In this document: positions 38,547 through 48,267 of the stretch, one piece after another | Position numbering within the stretch: the first letter of the stretch is position 1 | How the letters are laid out: every line of letters starts with the position of its first letter | Source of the DNA: Pseudomonas parafulva NBRC 16636 = DSM 17004 | GTDB taxonomy: Bacteria > Pseudomonadota > Gammaproteobacteria > Pseudomonadales > Pseudomonadaceae | Length of the DNA stretch: 64,000 bases | Reading direction: 5' to 3' | Assembly: GCF_000730645.1 (NCBI RefSeq) | Contig: NZ_BBIU01000007.1 | Coordinates: 231,824 to 295,823, forward strand | Notes under the pieces: model-generated | Database searches by the model: none | What the model saw: the letters and a program-made list of their open reading frames with translations, nothing else | What the model was told of the DNA's origin: nothing | Position numbers and translations under genes: made by a program

Positions 38547-38755
38547 TCCGGGTGAAGCTCCACTCGCAAGACTGTAACAGGCTGAGAATGGCGAAATGTC
38601 GGCTCCGCCCAACTCAACCGGAAAAGAGGGGCGCGATTGTGCACTGAAAGGTTGCACTTGCGAAGCCTTTTTCGGAGGGGCGGTTGCACTTGTCTGTACA
38701 AGCGCAGTAGCGAGCGGCTCTGATCGTGCAGACTTCAGAGCCGCCCGCCGCAACG

Positions 38756-39952
38756 TTACTTCTGCACGGCAGCAAACGCCTCGGCAACGCGCTGCAGGTT
38801 CGCCGGGCGCAGGCCAGACATGCACACGCGGCCGCTGTCGATCAGGTAGACACCGAACTCGTCACGCAGCCTTCGTACCTGCTCGACGCTGAAGCCGGTG
38901 TAACTGAACATGCCACGCTGGCGCAGGAAGAACTGGAAGTCCTGGCCGGGCAACAGCACGGCCAAGGCATCCACCAGGGCCTGACGCATGTCGAGGATAC
39001 GCTTGCGCATGACCTCTACTTCGGCCACCCACTGGGCATTGAGCGCGGTATCACCGAGCACGCCGGCCACCAGTTGGGCGCCGAAGCTGGGCGGGCTGGA
39101 ATAGTTGCGGCGAACCGTGGCCTTGAGCTGGCCAAGCACGCGCTGGGTGGTGGCCTGGTCTTCGCAGACCACCGACAGCCCGCCTACGCGTTCGCCATAC
39201 AGCGAGAAGATCTTCGAAAACGAATTGCTGACCAGGCACGGTACACCGGCGCTGGCCATTTCACGGATGGCGTAGGCGTCTTCTACCAGGCCTTCGGCAA
39301 AGCCTTGGTAGGCAATGTCGAGAAACGCGATCAGTTGCCGCGCCTTGACCGCTTCAACCACCTGCTGCCATTGGCGCTGATCGAGGTCAGCACCGGTCGG
39401 GTTGTGGCAGCACGGGTGCAGCAGGACGATGCTGTGGGCCGGCAGGCCCTGAAGGGTGGCCAGCATGCCGTCGAAATCGACGCCGCGGGTGTTCTGGTCG
39501 AAGTACGGGTAGCTGTTCACCTTGAAACCCGCACCCTCGAAGATGGCGCGGTGGTTATCCCAGGTAGGGTTGCTGACCCACACTTCGGCCTCGGGGAAAT
39601 AGCGCTTGAGGAAGTCGGCGCCAACCTTCAGTGCGCCGGAGCCCCCGACGGTCTGCACGGTAGCCACGCGCCCGCCCGTGACCGCCGGGTGGTCGGCACC
39701 GAACAGCAGTGCCTGGATCGCCTGGCGATAACTGGCCAGGCCTTCCATCGGCAGGTAAAGCGATGCTTCATGGTCCTGCCCGGCCAGGCGCTTTTCGACG
39801 GTATCCACGGCAGCCAGCTGCGGCACCACGCCGGCCTCGTCGTAATAAAGGCCAATGCTCAGGTTGACCTTGTCGGCGCGGGGGTCGGCCTTGAAGGTTT
39901 CCATCAACGAGAGAATCGGGTCGCCGGCGTAGGCATCGACATGTTTGAACAC
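38756..39952 (-). CDS. amaC: Aromatic amino-acid/D-lysine aminotransferase (AmaC)
   Basis: 398 residues of the class I aspartate aminotransferase fold (TyrB type). The PLP lysine is K247 in [17 protein letters not shown]. Other family motifs: [25 protein letters not shown] (contacts PLP), AYQGFAEG (PLP Asp/Tyr) and the C-terminal SGLRPANL carboxylate-binding Arg. In P. putida AmaC transaminates D-lysine to 2-keto-6-aminocaproate, which cyclises to piperideine-2-carboxylate. It is next to dpkA, which reduces that product. It can also work on aromatic amino acids. Confidence 0.9.
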   Translation of the reverse strand: MFKHVDAYAGDPILSLMETFKADPRADKVNLSIGLYYDEAGVVPQLAAVDTVEKRLAGQDHEASLYLPMEGLASYRQAIQALLFGADHPAVTGGRVATVQTVGGSGALKVGADFLKRYFPEAEVWVSNPTWDNHRAIFEGAGFKVNSYPYFDQNTRGVDFDGMLATLQGLPAHSIVLLHPCCHNPTGADLDQRQWQQVVEAVKARQLIAFLDIAYQGFAEGLVEDAYAIREMASAGVPCLVSNSFSKIFSLYGERVGGLSVVCEDQATTQRVLGQLKATVRRNYSSPPSFGAQLVAGVLGDTALNAQWVAEVEVMRKRILDMRQALVDALAVLLPGQDFQFFLRQRGMFSYTGFSVEQVRRLRDEFGVYLIDSGRVCMSGLRPANLQRVAEAFAAVQK

Positions 39953-40098
39953 AGCGTGCAGCTCCTTGGATCAGGACAGTTCGAAAAGGCAGGCCTGAGC
40001 ATACCCGGAGTGCGTGCTCAGGAACATCCACTATCGTGCACGGTTGTGTGTGCACCCCTGCATGTTTTCGCTGCGCTTTCGCTCGCGAGGAGGTCGGG

Positions 40099-41124
40099 TC
40101 AGCCAAGCAGGGTTTTCAGCCCCTGCAACTCCTGCTTGGTCATGGCCACCCCTTCCCGCTCGGCCACTTCGCGCTCACGGTAGCGCCGCTCGCCCGGCAT
40201 GCGCGTCAAGCCCGCCGCCTGCATCTGCTCCACCAGCACCCGGCTGCGCTCGGCAAACGGTCGGCCTGCGCCCAGGCCTGGGTTGATGACGATAATCAAC
40301 TGGCCAGTCCAAGGGGTCTTGGCGCCCGGATGCCCTGCCCAGTCGAATTCCCACGAAAAATGCCCACCGGTCAGGCCCGCAGCGAGCAACTCCACCATCA
40401 TCGACAGGGCCGAGCCCTTGTGCTCGCCAAAGGGCAGCAAGGCGCCCCCGTTCAGTACTGCCTCGGCATCGGCTGTAGGGGCGCCCTGGCTGTCTACGCC
40501 GATCCCCGAGGCCAACGGCTGCCTTGCGGCGGCGGCAAGCTGGATATCACCATGGGCCATGGCGCTGGTGGCCATGTCGAAGACGATGGGCGGATGCCCC
40601 GCGCAGGGCGCGGCGAACGCGATGGGGTTGGTGCCGAACAGCGGCTTGCGCCCACCATGGGGCACCACGCAGGTCATGCTGTTGACCACGCTCAGGGCGA
40701 TCAGGCCCTGTTCGGCGAACGGCTCTACATCAGGCCACAGCGCTGCAAAATGGTGGGAGTTGTGGATGGCAAGCACGGCGATACCGGCCGTCTGCGCTTT
40801 TTTCACCAGCAGTTCCCGCGCAGCGGCAAGCGCCGGTTGCGCGAAGCCGCCCCCGGCATCGACGCTGACGTACCCAGCTGCCAGGTCGCTGACCTGAGGC
40901 GTGGCGCGGCCGTTCACCCAGCCGCTGGCCAGGGTCGATACGTACCCGGGCATGCGGAAGATGCCATGGCTATGGGCGCCATCACGCTGGGCGCTGGCGC
41001 AGTTGCTGGCCAGTACCTGCGCCACCGCCTGGCTGCACCCGTGGCGTTCGAAAATGCCCTGCAGCAGTGCCTGCAGCTCGGTAAACGGAATGCGCGCAAC
41101 GGCGCCGCCTGAGGGTGCGGACAT
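40099..41124 (-). CDS. dpkA: Delta1-piperideine-2-carboxylate/pyrroline-2-carboxylate reductase (DpkA)
   Basis: 341 residues of the malate/L-lactate dehydrogenase-like (LDH2) family, which uses NAD(P)H with a non-Rossmann fold. Motifs: QRDGAHSHGIFRMPGYV, HNSHHFAALWPDVEPF with the catalytic His, NSMTCVVPHGGRKPLFGTNPIAFAAP and MATSAMAHGDIQLAA. The enzyme turns piperideine-2-carboxylate into L-pipecolate in D-lysine breakdown and also reduces pyrroline-2-carboxylate to proline. It is on the same strand as amaC, 146 bases upstream. The regulator, transporter and amaD genes I remember next to it in KT2440 are absent. Confidence 0.9.
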   Translation of the reverse strand: MSAPSGGAVARIPFTELQALLQGIFERHGCSQAVAQVLASNCASAQRDGAHSHGIFRMPGYVSTLASGWVNGRATPQVSDLAAGYVSVDAGGGFAQPALAAARELLVKKAQTAGIAVLAIHNSHHFAALWPDVEPFAEQGLIALSVVNSMTCVVPHGGRKPLFGTNPIAFAAPCAGHPPIVFDMATSAMAHGDIQLAAAARQPLASGIGVDSQGAPTADAEAVLNGGALLPFGEHKGSALSMMVELLAAGLTGGHFSWEFDWAGHPGAKTPWTGQLIIVINPGLGAGRPFAERSRVLVEQMQAAGLTRMPGERRYREREVAEREGVAMTKQELQGLKTLLG

Positions 41125-41497
41125 CAGAACCTCCTGGTAGGTATTGTCAGGCCATGCTGGCGCGGCGCAGCGCGTGGGTCAATGCACCGGCATGGCTTCT
41201 TTGCACGGCTGCAATGAGCCGACTGCATCGTTAAATATTATTGACCACCATAGCTGGCAAACCCTCACAGGCACAGGGTTACGATCGTTTTCACACCGCT
41301 TGGACCCGTGATTACGGGCGGCACGCGCCTTAACGGTCGTTTGACATATTGAACGGCTCTGGCACTCTAGCCACAGGCCCCGACCGGCATCGTCGCCCAT
41401 GACGAGCCGGCAGTGCTCGGGGCCACAGGCTGCACCCAGGGCCCCGCGCCGTGCGCCTGCACAACAACGACAGGTTCAGCCTGTCCCAAGGTGACAT
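41125..41497. other. Gene-free gap between dpkA and the class-I amidotransferase gene
   Basis: 373 bases, divergent promoters expected. It contains an inverted repeat AACCCT...AGGGTT (41260-41280) beside an AT-rich block (TTAAATATTATTGACC, about 41231-41245), and a TTGACA at 41341. No ORF with coding character is seen. It may be the junction left where a D-lysine gene block is missing relative to KT2440. Confidence 0.4.
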
Positions 41498-42307
41498 ATG
41501 TCCAACAGCAACATTGGCAACAAGCAACCCTCCCTGCGCAAGCCCGTCGTCCTGATGACCATGGGTACCCAAGAGCGCAAAGGCCATGACTATCAGGTCA
41601 TGACCCATAAATACATCACCCCGCTGGTCGAGTTCGCAGGCTGCGTCCCCGTGCTGGTACCTACCTGCTGCGGTACCGATGCCCTGGACACCTACCTGGA
41701 CATGGCCGACGGCGTCTATCTGACTGGCGCGGGCAGCAACATCGACCCGGCGCTATATGGCCAGCAGAACGAAACACCGGGCAAAGGCCAGGACCCGAAC
41801 CGTGACCTGTTCGATATCCCCCTGGTCAAAGCCGCCATCAAGCGCGGGCTGCCCATCTTCGGCATCTGCCGTGGCATGCAGGAAATCAACGTCGCCCTGG
41901 GTGGGGACATCTACCAGAAGGTGTACGCCGAACCCGGTTTCAACGATCACCGGGAAAACCCGGAAGACCCGGTTGAAGTGCAATACGCCCAGGTACACGG
42001 GGTGAAGATTCAGCCAGGCAGCTGGCTGCAGCACACCTTGGGCACCGATGAAATTCGCGTGAACTCTCTGCACGGCCAGGGCCTGCGCAATTTGGGTGAG
42101 GGTATAGAAGCCATTGCCCAGGCTGAAGACGGCCTGGTGGAGGCCATCCATGCACCGAGCCTGTCGCCCTTCCTGTTCGCCGTGCAATGGCACCCGGAAT
42201 GGCAGGCGGCGAAAAACCCTGATTCGATCAAGATCTTCCAGGCGTTCGGTGATGCATGCCGCGCCCAGGTACGCAAAGCACAAGGCAAGCGTCAGCAGGC
42301 TGCCTGA
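41498..42307 (+). CDS. Class-I glutamine amidotransferase-like hydrolase (peptidase C26, PuuD-like)
   Basis: 269 residues. The catalytic triad of the gamma-glutamyl hydrolase family is complete: nucleophile C124 in FGICRGMQEIN, with H232 and E234 in AVQWHPEWQ. TGAGSNIDPALYG and RDLFDIPLVKAAIKRGLPIF match the C26 group that includes PuuD, which hydrolyses gamma-glutamyl-GABA in the putrescine pathway. No other puu gene is nearby, so the true substrate is open. It lies upstream of kdgD, separated by a 282-base regulatory gap, so it is probably a separate transcript. Confidence 0.88.
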   Translation: MSNSNIGNKQPSLRKPVVLMTMGTQERKGHDYQVMTHKYITPLVEFAGCVPVLVPTCCGTDALDTYLDMADGVYLTGAGSNIDPALYGQQNETPGKGQDPNRDLFDIPLVKAAIKRGLPIFGICRGMQEINVALGGDIYQKVYAEPGFNDHRENPEDPVEVQYAQVHGVKIQPGSWLQHTLGTDEIRVNSLHGQGLRNLGEGIEAIAQAEDGLVEAIHAPSLSPFLFAVQWHPEWQAAKNPDSIKIFQAFGDACRAQVRKAQGKRQQAA

Positions 42308-42386
42308 GTACTTGCATCCTGCTCGGACATGACCAAGGGGCGGCGCAATGCCGTCCCTTTCATTTGATTCTCTTCCCCGCCGATAG

Positions 42387-42398
42387 ACATACGATCAC
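42387..42398. promoter_or_regulatory. Partial match to the candidate GntR site upstream of kdgD
   Basis: ACATACGATCAC shares TACGATCAC (42390-42398) with the site in front of the GntR regulator gene (49064-49076). It lies about 130 bases upstream of the stronger kdgD-proximal site and could be a second, weaker operator. Confidence 0.35.
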
Positions 42399-42496
42399 CT
42401 GACCACAGGTGAAGCCGCGTGATCCAGTTACTCCCATCCATCCCGCGCAGATTCACCGAGCGTTCTAAAAGACGCGCGCTCCCCGCCTCAGAAAAT

Positions 42497-42523
42497 CTAA
42501 ACGAAGGACTGGTCATCGTTTAG
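42497..42523. promoter_or_regulatory. Perfect 8-bp inverted repeat next to the GntR-type site
   Basis: CTAAACGA (42497-42504) and TCGTTTAG (42516-42523) form a perfect inverted repeat with an 11-base spacer, directly abutting the GTTGTACGATAAC motif. It may be an operator for a second regulator or part of the promoter region. Confidence 0.5.
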
Positions 42524-42536
42524 GTTGTACGATAAC
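42524..42536. promoter_or_regulatory. Candidate GntR/FCD operator in front of kdgD
   Basis: GTTGTACGATAAC is 54 bases upstream of the kdgD start. The same motif, GTTGTACGATCAC, occurs upstream of the GntR gene at the other end of the cluster; 12 of 13 bases agree. FadR-subfamily sites have the T.GT...AC.A form, which this fits loosely. Confidence 0.6.
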
Positions 42537-42589
42537 TTACCTCTCACAAACAGCACCCCTTTCACCCAAGCGTCTGGATGCCAATAACA

Positions 42590-43501
42590 ATGAACCCACA
42601 AGAACTGAAATCCATCCTCTCCCACGGCTTGCTCTCCTTCCCCGTCACCGACTTCAACGCCAATGGCGACTTCAACCAGGCCGGCTATGTCAAGCGCCTG
42701 GAATGGCTGGCCCCGTATGGCGCCAGCGCGCTGTTCGCCGCGGGTGGTACTGGGGAATTCTTCTCCCTGGCGGCCAGTGAATACAGCCAGGTCATCAAAA
42801 CTGCCGTGGACACCTGCGCCACGTCCGTACCTATTCTGGCTGGCGTGGGTGGTGCCACCCGCCAGGCCATCGAATACGCACAGGAAGCCGAGCGCCTGGG
42901 GGCCAAGGGCCTGCTGCTGCTGCCGCATTACCTCACCGAGGCCAGCCAGGATGGGGTAGCCGCCCATGTTGAAGCCGTGTGCAAATCGGTCAATATCGGC
43001 GTGGTGGTCTATAACCGCAACGTCTGCCGCCTCAATGCCACACTGCTCGAGCAACTGGCCGAGCGTTGCCCCAACCTGATCGGTTACAAGGACGGCCTGG
43101 GTGATATCGAGTTGATGGTGTCGATTCGCCGTCGCCTGGGTGAGCGTTTCAGCTACCTCGGCGGCCTGCCTACCGCCGAAGTGTACGCCGCAGCCTACAA
43201 GGCGCTGGGCGTACCGGTGTATTCATCGGCGGTGTTCAACTTCATCCCCAGAACCGCGATGGACTTCTACCACGCCATCGCCCGCGAAGATCACGCCACC
43301 GTCGCCAGGCTGATCGACGACTTCTTCCTGCCTTACCTCGACATCCGCAACCGCAAGGCCGGCTATGCCGTGAGCATCGTCAAGGCAGGCGCCCGTATTG
43401 CCGGTTACGACGCAGGCCCGGTGCGTACACCGCTGACCGACCTGAGCGCCGACGAGTATGAAATGCTGGCAGCCTTGATGGACAAGATGGGGCCACAGTA
43501 A
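42590..43501 (+). CDS. kdgD: 5-dehydro-4-deoxyglucarate dehydratase
   Basis: 303 residues from the ATG at 42590; an ATG four codons upstream is possible, but the shorter form equals the known enzyme start MNPQEL. It dehydrates and decarboxylates 5-keto-4-deoxyglucarate to 2,5-dioxovalerate (alpha-ketoglutarate semialdehyde). It has the DHDPS-type TIM barrel: [12 protein letters not shown] binds the keto acid, the acid-base Tyr is Y141 in VVVYNRN and the Schiff-base lysine is K167 in [10 protein letters not shown]. It is the first gene of the sugar-acid operon kdgD-transporter-garD-aldehyde dehydrogenase. Confidence 0.96.
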   Translation: MNPQELKSILSHGLLSFPVTDFNANGDFNQAGYVKRLEWLAPYGASALFAAGGTGEFFSLAASEYSQVIKTAVDTCATSVPILAGVGGATRQAIEYAQEAERLGAKGLLLLPHYLTEASQDGVAAHVEAVCKSVNIGVVVYNRNVCRLNATLLEQLAERCPNLIGYKDGLGDIELMVSIRRRLGERFSYLGGLPTAEVYAAAYKALGVPVYSSAVFNFIPRTAMDFYHAIAREDHATVARLIDDFFLPYLDIRNRKAGYAVSIVKAGARIAGYDAGPVRTPLTDLSADEYEMLAALMDKMGPQ

Positions 43502-43602
43502 CCCCGTTAGCGGCCTGCCAGCGCCGCACCAGGAGCGAGCACGCCCCGCTCCGGCTACATCTCAATACCCCGCACAACAATAACTAGTGGGAGTACAACC
43601 GC

Positions 43603-44967
43603 ATGCAAGCGACGAAGAAGACGCATGTGCGCTACCTGATCCTGTTCATGCTGTTTCTGGTGACCACGATCAATTACGCAGACCGCGCCACCATTGCCAT
43701 CGCAGGCTCCAGCCTGCAGAAAGACCTCGGCATCGACGCCGTTACCCTGGGTTATATTTTCTCCGCATTCGGCTGGGCCTACGTGGCCGGGCAGATCCCG
43801 GGGGGATGGCTGCTGGACCGCTTCGGCTCGAAGAACGTCTATGCCTTCAGTATCTTCACCTGGTCACTGTTCACCCTGCTGCAGGGGTTTGTCGGCGGCT
43901 TGCCGGTGGCCTGGGCCGTGGTCACCCTGTTCACCCTGCGCTTTCTGGTGGGCTTTGCCGAAGCGCCGTCGTTTCCGGGCAATGCGCGGATCGTCGCGGC
44001 CTGGTTCCCGACCCAGGAACGAGGCACCGCCTCGGCGATCTTCAACTCGGCGCAGTATTTTGCCACTGCACTGTTCGCGCCATTGATGGGCTGGATCGTA
44101 TTCAGTTTCGGCTGGGAGCACGTGTTCGTGGTCATGGGCGCCCTGGGCATCGTGTTTTCCATGGTGTGGCTCAAGACCATCTACAACCCGCGCCAGCACC
44201 CGCGTATCAGCCCTGCCGAACTGGAGCACATCGAGCAGAACGGCGGCCTGGTGGACATGGACCAGAAGCGTGGCAATGACGGCCCTAAATGGGGTTACGT
44301 AAAGCAACTGCTCACCAGCCGCATGCTGCTGGGTGTGTACCTGGGCCAGTACTGCATCAACGCCATCACTTACTTCTTCCTGACCTGGTTCCCGGTGTAC
44401 CTGGTGCAGGAGCGCGGCATGACCATTCTGAAGGCGGGCTTCATCGCGTCGTTGCCGGCCATCTGCGGGTTCATTGGCGGGGTACTGGGCGGGGTAATCT
44501 CGGACTGGCTGCTGCGCCGCGGCAACTCGCTCACCTTCTCACGCAAACTGCCCATTGTCTGTGGCCTGCTGCTGTCGACCACCATGGTGTTCTGCAATTA
44601 CGTTGACGCCGAATGGATGGTGGTGGGCTTCATGACCCTCGCCTTCTTCGGCAAAGGCATTGGCGCACTGGGCTGGGCGGTGGTGGCGGATACCTCGCCC
44701 AAGCAGATCGCCGGGCTGTCCGGCGGGCTGTTCAACACCTTTGGCAACATCGCTTCGATCACCACCCCCATCGTTATCGGCTACATCATCAGCGCCACCG
44801 GCTCGTTCAAGTGGGCACTGGTGTACGTAGGGGCCAATGCACTGGTGGCGGTATTCAGCTACCTGGTGATCGTCGGCCCCATCAAGCGCATCGAGCTGCG
44901 CGAAGATCCACCCAAGCCACGCCCAGAGCCTGCGGCCAATCCGCAACTGGCCAGCCCGCCGCACTGA
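43603..44967 (+). CDS. MFS sugar-acid transporter (glucarate/galactarate type)
   Basis: 454 residues with twelve membrane helices of the ACS (anion:cation symporter) branch of the major facilitator superfamily. Family signs: TTINYADRATIAIAGSSLQKDLG in TM1 and its loop, GWAYVAGQIPGGWLLDRFGSK, RFLVGFAEAPSFPGNARIVAAWFPTQERGTASAIFNSAQY. These match GudP/GarP, which import D-glucarate and D-galactarate. It follows kdgD by 101 bases and precedes garD by 78 bases, so the substrate is most likely glucarate/galactarate. Confidence 0.92.
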   Translation: MQATKKTHVRYLILFMLFLVTTINYADRATIAIAGSSLQKDLGIDAVTLGYIFSAFGWAYVAGQIPGGWLLDRFGSKNVYAFSIFTWSLFTLLQGFVGGLPVAWAVVTLFTLRFLVGFAEAPSFPGNARIVAAWFPTQERGTASAIFNSAQYFATALFAPLMGWIVFSFGWEHVFVVMGALGIVFSMVWLKTIYNPRQHPRISPAELEHIEQNGGLVDMDQKRGNDGPKWGYVKQLLTSRMLLGVYLGQYCINAITYFFLTWFPVYLVQERGMTILKAGFIASLPAICGFIGGVLGGVISDWLLRRGNSLTFSRKLPIVCGLLLSTTMVFCNYVDAEWMVVGFMTLAFFGKGIGALGWAVVADTSPKQIAGLSGGLFNTFGNIASITTPIVIGYIISATGSFKWALVYVGANALVAVFSYLVIVGPIKRIELREDPPKPRPEPAANPQLASPPH

Positions 44968-45045
44968 GTGAACACGCCCGGGCCGGCCAATGCCGGCGCG
45001 GGCGGATGTACAAAAGCCTGAGAACCTGAACAGTAGGGCCCGAAC

Positions 45046-46599
45046 ATGCAGCTGATCGAACACTCCGAATCGCCCCGCTACGTACGCCTGCACGACGACG
45101 ACAATGTCGTGGTGGTGGTCAACGACGGTGGCCTGGGCGAAGGCGCACGCTTTGCCGATGGCCTGACCCTGGTCGAAGCCGTGCCGCAGAGCCACAAAGT
45201 GGCCACCGTGCCGATTGCCCGGGGCGAAGCGGTGCGGCGCTATGGCCAGGTCATTGGCTATGCCCTGGAGGACCTGCGCCAGGGTAGCTGGGTGCAGGAA
45301 AGCCAGCTGGCCATGCCGGCCGCGCCCGAGCTGGCCAGCCTGCCCCGCTGCGACGCCGTACCCCAGCCGCAGCCGCCCCTGGAAGGCTATACCTTCGAAG
45401 GCTACCGCAACGCCGACGGCACGGTCGGTACCCGTAACATCCTCGGCATCACCACCACCGTGCAGTGCGTCACCGGGGTGCTGGAGCATGCGGTGAAGCG
45501 TATCCGCGACGAGTTGCTGCCCCGCTACCCCAACGTGGACGACGTGGTCGCCCTCACCCACAGCTACGGCTGCGGCGTGGCGATCAATGCCCGCGATGCC
45601 TACATCCCTATCCGCACGGTGCGCAACCTTGCGCGCAACCCCAACCTGGGTGGCGAAGCGCTGGTCATCAGCCTGGGGTGTGAAAAGCTCCAGGCCGGGC
45701 AGGTGATGCACGACAACGACCCTTCCGTCGACCTGAGCGAGCCCTGGCTGTACCGCCTGCAGGACGCAAGCCTGGGCTTTACCGAAATGATCGAGCAGAT
45801 CATGGCGCTGGCCGAAACCCGCCTGAAAAAACTCGACCAACGCCGGCGCCAGGCTGTACCGGCCAGTGAGTTGATTCTGGGCATGCAGTGCGGTGGCAGT
45901 GATGCATTCTCGGGCATCACCGCCAACCCGGCGCTAGGCTACGCGGCAGACCTGCTGGTGCGGGCCGGCGCTACCGTGCTGTTTTCGGAGGTGACCGAAG
46001 TACGTGACGCGATCTACATGCTGACTTCCCGGGCCCAAGACCCTGAGGTTGCCGATGCCCTGGTGCGCGAAATGGACTGGTACGACCGCTACCTGCAACA
46101 AGGGGCAGCCGACCGCAGCGCCAACACCACACCGGGCAACAAGAAGGGTGGCTTGTCGAATATCGTCGAGAAAGCACTCGGCTCGATCGTCAAGTCTGGC
46201 AGCGGCGCGATCCAGGGGGTACTCGGCCCCGGTGAGCGCGTCAATGGCAAGGGCCTGATCTTCTGCGCCACCCCAGCCAGCGACTTTGTTTGCGGCACCC
46301 TGCAACTGGCTGCCGGCATGAACCTGCATGTGTTCACCACAGGCCGCGGCACGCCCTATGGCCTGGCCATGGCGCCGGTGGTGAAGGTGTGCACCCGCAC
46401 CGAGCTGGCGCAGCGCTGGCCGGACCTGATCGACATCGACGCCGGGCGCATCGCCACGGGGCGCAGCAGCATCGAAGCGCTGGGCTGGGAGCTGTTCCAC
46501 TACTACCTGGACGTCGCCAGCGGGCGCAAGCGCACCTGGGCTGAACAGCACCGCCTGCACAACGACATCACCCTGTTCAACCCCGCACCCATTACCTGA
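45046..46599 (+). CDS. garD: Galactarate dehydratase
   Basis: 517 residues, close to the E. coli GarD length of 523. An N-terminal SAF domain (residues 1 to about 90, [24 protein letters not shown] and [26 protein letters not shown]) is followed by the UxaA-type dehydratase domain with [53 protein letters not shown] and [20 protein letters not shown]. It converts galactarate to 5-keto-4-deoxyglucarate with iron as the metal. The product feeds KdgD, encoded two genes upstream. Confidence 0.96.
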   Translation: MQLIEHSESPRYVRLHDDDNVVVVVNDGGLGEGARFADGLTLVEAVPQSHKVATVPIARGEAVRRYGQVIGYALEDLRQGSWVQESQLAMPAAPELASLPRCDAVPQPQPPLEGYTFEGYRNADGTVGTRNILGITTTVQCVTGVLEHAVKRIRDELLPRYPNVDDVVALTHSYGCGVAINARDAYIPIRTVRNLARNPNLGGEALVISLGCEKLQAGQVMHDNDPSVDLSEPWLYRLQDASLGFTEMIEQIMALAETRLKKLDQRRRQAVPASELILGMQCGGSDAFSGITANPALGYAADLLVRAGATVLFSEVTEVRDAIYMLTSRAQDPEVADALVREMDWYDRYLQQGAADRSANTTPGNKKGGLSNIVEKALGSIVKSGSGAIQGVLGPGERVNGKGLIFCATPASDFVCGTLQLAAGMNLHVFTTGRGTPYGLAMAPVVKVCTRTELAQRWPDLIDIDAGRIATGRSSIEALGWELFHYYLDVASGRKRTWAEQHRLHNDITLFNPAPIT

Positions 46600-46622
46600 C
46601 CCTTCCCCTCTAGGAGTTCCAG

Positions 46623-48209
46623 ATGCCGGACATTCTTGGCCACAACTTCATCGCCGGGCAGCGCAGCGCCGCCGGCCTACAGCGCCTGCAGAGCCTGGAC
46701 GCCACAACGGGCGAGCCCCTGCCCTACAGCTTTGCCCAAGCCACGGACGCCGAGGTGGACCAGGCGGCCAAGGCCGCACAGGCCGCATTCGTAACGTTCC
46801 GCCAGCTGGCGCCTGCCCGCCGCGCCGAATTTCTCGACGCCATCGCCGCAGAGCTGGACGCGCTGGATGACGCCTTCGTCACCATCGTGTGCCGTGAAAC
46901 GGCGTTACCACCTGCCCGCATCCAGGGCGAACGGAGCCGCACCAGCGGGCAGATGCGCCTGTTTGCCCAGGTGCTGCGCCGGGGCGACTTTCTCGGCGCG
47001 CGTATCGACCTGGCCCTGCCAGATCGCCAGCCACTGCCGCGCGTGGACCTGCGGCAGATGCGCATCGGCGTAGGCCCTGTAGCCGTGTTCGGCGCCAGCA
47101 ACTTCCCGCTGGCATTCTCTACCGCAGGGGGTGACACGGCCGCTGCGCTCGCGGCAGGCTGCCCCGTGGTGTTCAAGGCGCACAGCGGCCATATGGCCAC
47201 TGCCGACCTGGTCGGCTGCGCCATTGAGCGCGCGGCGGCCCGCACCGGTATGCCCAAGGGCGTGTTCAACATGGTGTTCGGGGCTGGCGTGGGTGAACCG
47301 CTGGTCAAGCACCCCGCCATTCAGGCGGTGGGCTTCACCGGCTCGCTCAAGGGTGGCGATGCCCTGTGCCGAATGGCCGCCGAACGCCCGCAACCGATCC
47401 CGGTGTTTGCCGAGATGTCCAGCATCAACCCGGTGATCATCCTGCCAGGTGCGCTGGCCAAGCGTGGCGAAGCCATTGCGCGCGAGCTGGCCGGGTCGGT
47501 GTGCATGGGGGCTGGGCAGTTCTGTACCAACCCGGGGTTGGTGATAGGCCTGCAATCGCCTGCCTACAGCCAGCTGCTTGCGGACCTTGGCGGCCACCTT
47601 CAGCAACAGGCTGGCCAGACCATGCTCAATGCCGGGGGCTTGCGCAGTTACGTCAGTGGCCTGGAACACCTTCACGCCCATGCCGGTATCGAACACCTGG
47701 CCGGCCAGCCGCAGGCGGGCAACCAGGCGCGGGCGCAGTTGTTCAAGGCCGAAGCCGGCCTGCTGGTGGAGGCGGACCCGCTGCTGCAGGAAGAAGTGTT
47801 CGGCCCGACGACGGTGGCGGTAGAGGCGCGTGACAATGAGCAGTTGCGCAGTGCCCTGCACGGCCTGCGGGGTCAGTTGACCGCGACGTTGATCGGCGAG
47901 CCAGAGGATTTTGCCGCGTTTGCCTGGCTGGTGCCGCTACTTGAGGAAAAGGTCGGGCGCATTCTGGTCAACGGCTACCCCACCGGCGTCGAAGTCTGCG
48001 ACGCCATGGTGCACGGTGGGCCATACCCGGCCACCTCGGATGCCCGGGGTACGTCCGTGGGGACCTTGGCAATCGACCGGTTCCTGCGGCCTGTATGTTA
48101 CCAGAACTACCCGCAGGCGCTGCTGCCCGAGGCGCTGCGTGACGACAACCCACTGGGGTTGCGTCGGCTGGTGAATGGGGAGTGGTGTGAGGGAGGCCTT
48201 GAGCAATAA
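46623..48209 (+). CDS. 2,5-dioxovalerate (ketoglutarate semialdehyde) dehydrogenase
   Basis: 528 residues, class of NADP-linked aldehyde dehydrogenases. The catalytic general base is E264 in PVFAEMSSINPVI and the nucleophile C301 in GAGQFCTNPG. The cofactor segment VAVFGASNFPLAFSTAGGD and AVGFTGSLKGG are present. It oxidises the KdgD product to 2-oxoglutarate, so the operon delivers galactarate carbon to the TCA cycle. A good AGGAG site precedes the start. It is the last gene of the operon, 23 bases after garD. Confidence 0.93.
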   Translation: MPDILGHNFIAGQRSAAGLQRLQSLDATTGEPLPYSFAQATDAEVDQAAKAAQAAFVTFRQLAPARRAEFLDAIAAELDALDDAFVTIVCRETALPPARIQGERSRTSGQMRLFAQVLRRGDFLGARIDLALPDRQPLPRVDLRQMRIGVGPVAVFGASNFPLAFSTAGGDTAAALAAGCPVVFKAHSGHMATADLVGCAIERAAARTGMPKGVFNMVFGAGVGEPLVKHPAIQAVGFTGSLKGGDALCRMAAERPQPIPVFAEMSSINPVIILPGALAKRGEAIARELAGSVCMGAGQFCTNPGLVIGLQSPAYSQLLADLGGHLQQQAGQTMLNAGGLRSYVSGLEHLHAHAGIEHLAGQPQAGNQARAQLFKAEAGLLVEADPLLQEEVFGPTTVAVEARDNEQLRSALHGLRGQLTATLIGEPEDFAAFAWLVPLLEEKVGRILVNGYPTGVEVCDAMVHGGPYPATSDARGTSVGTLAIDRFLRPVCYQNYPQALLPEALRDDNPLGLRRLVNGEWCEGGLEQ

Positions 48210-48267
48210 CTGAGGCCGTTGGGGGCGGGTGAAATTGCGCCGCCCGGTAGATCGAGCGCCGCCCCCT

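Noticed and set aside
41330..41608. Minus-strand ORF of 92 codons over the start of the C26 hydrolase gene.
   Set aside because: It overlaps the conserved N-terminus of the hydrolase and has no recognisable family pattern.
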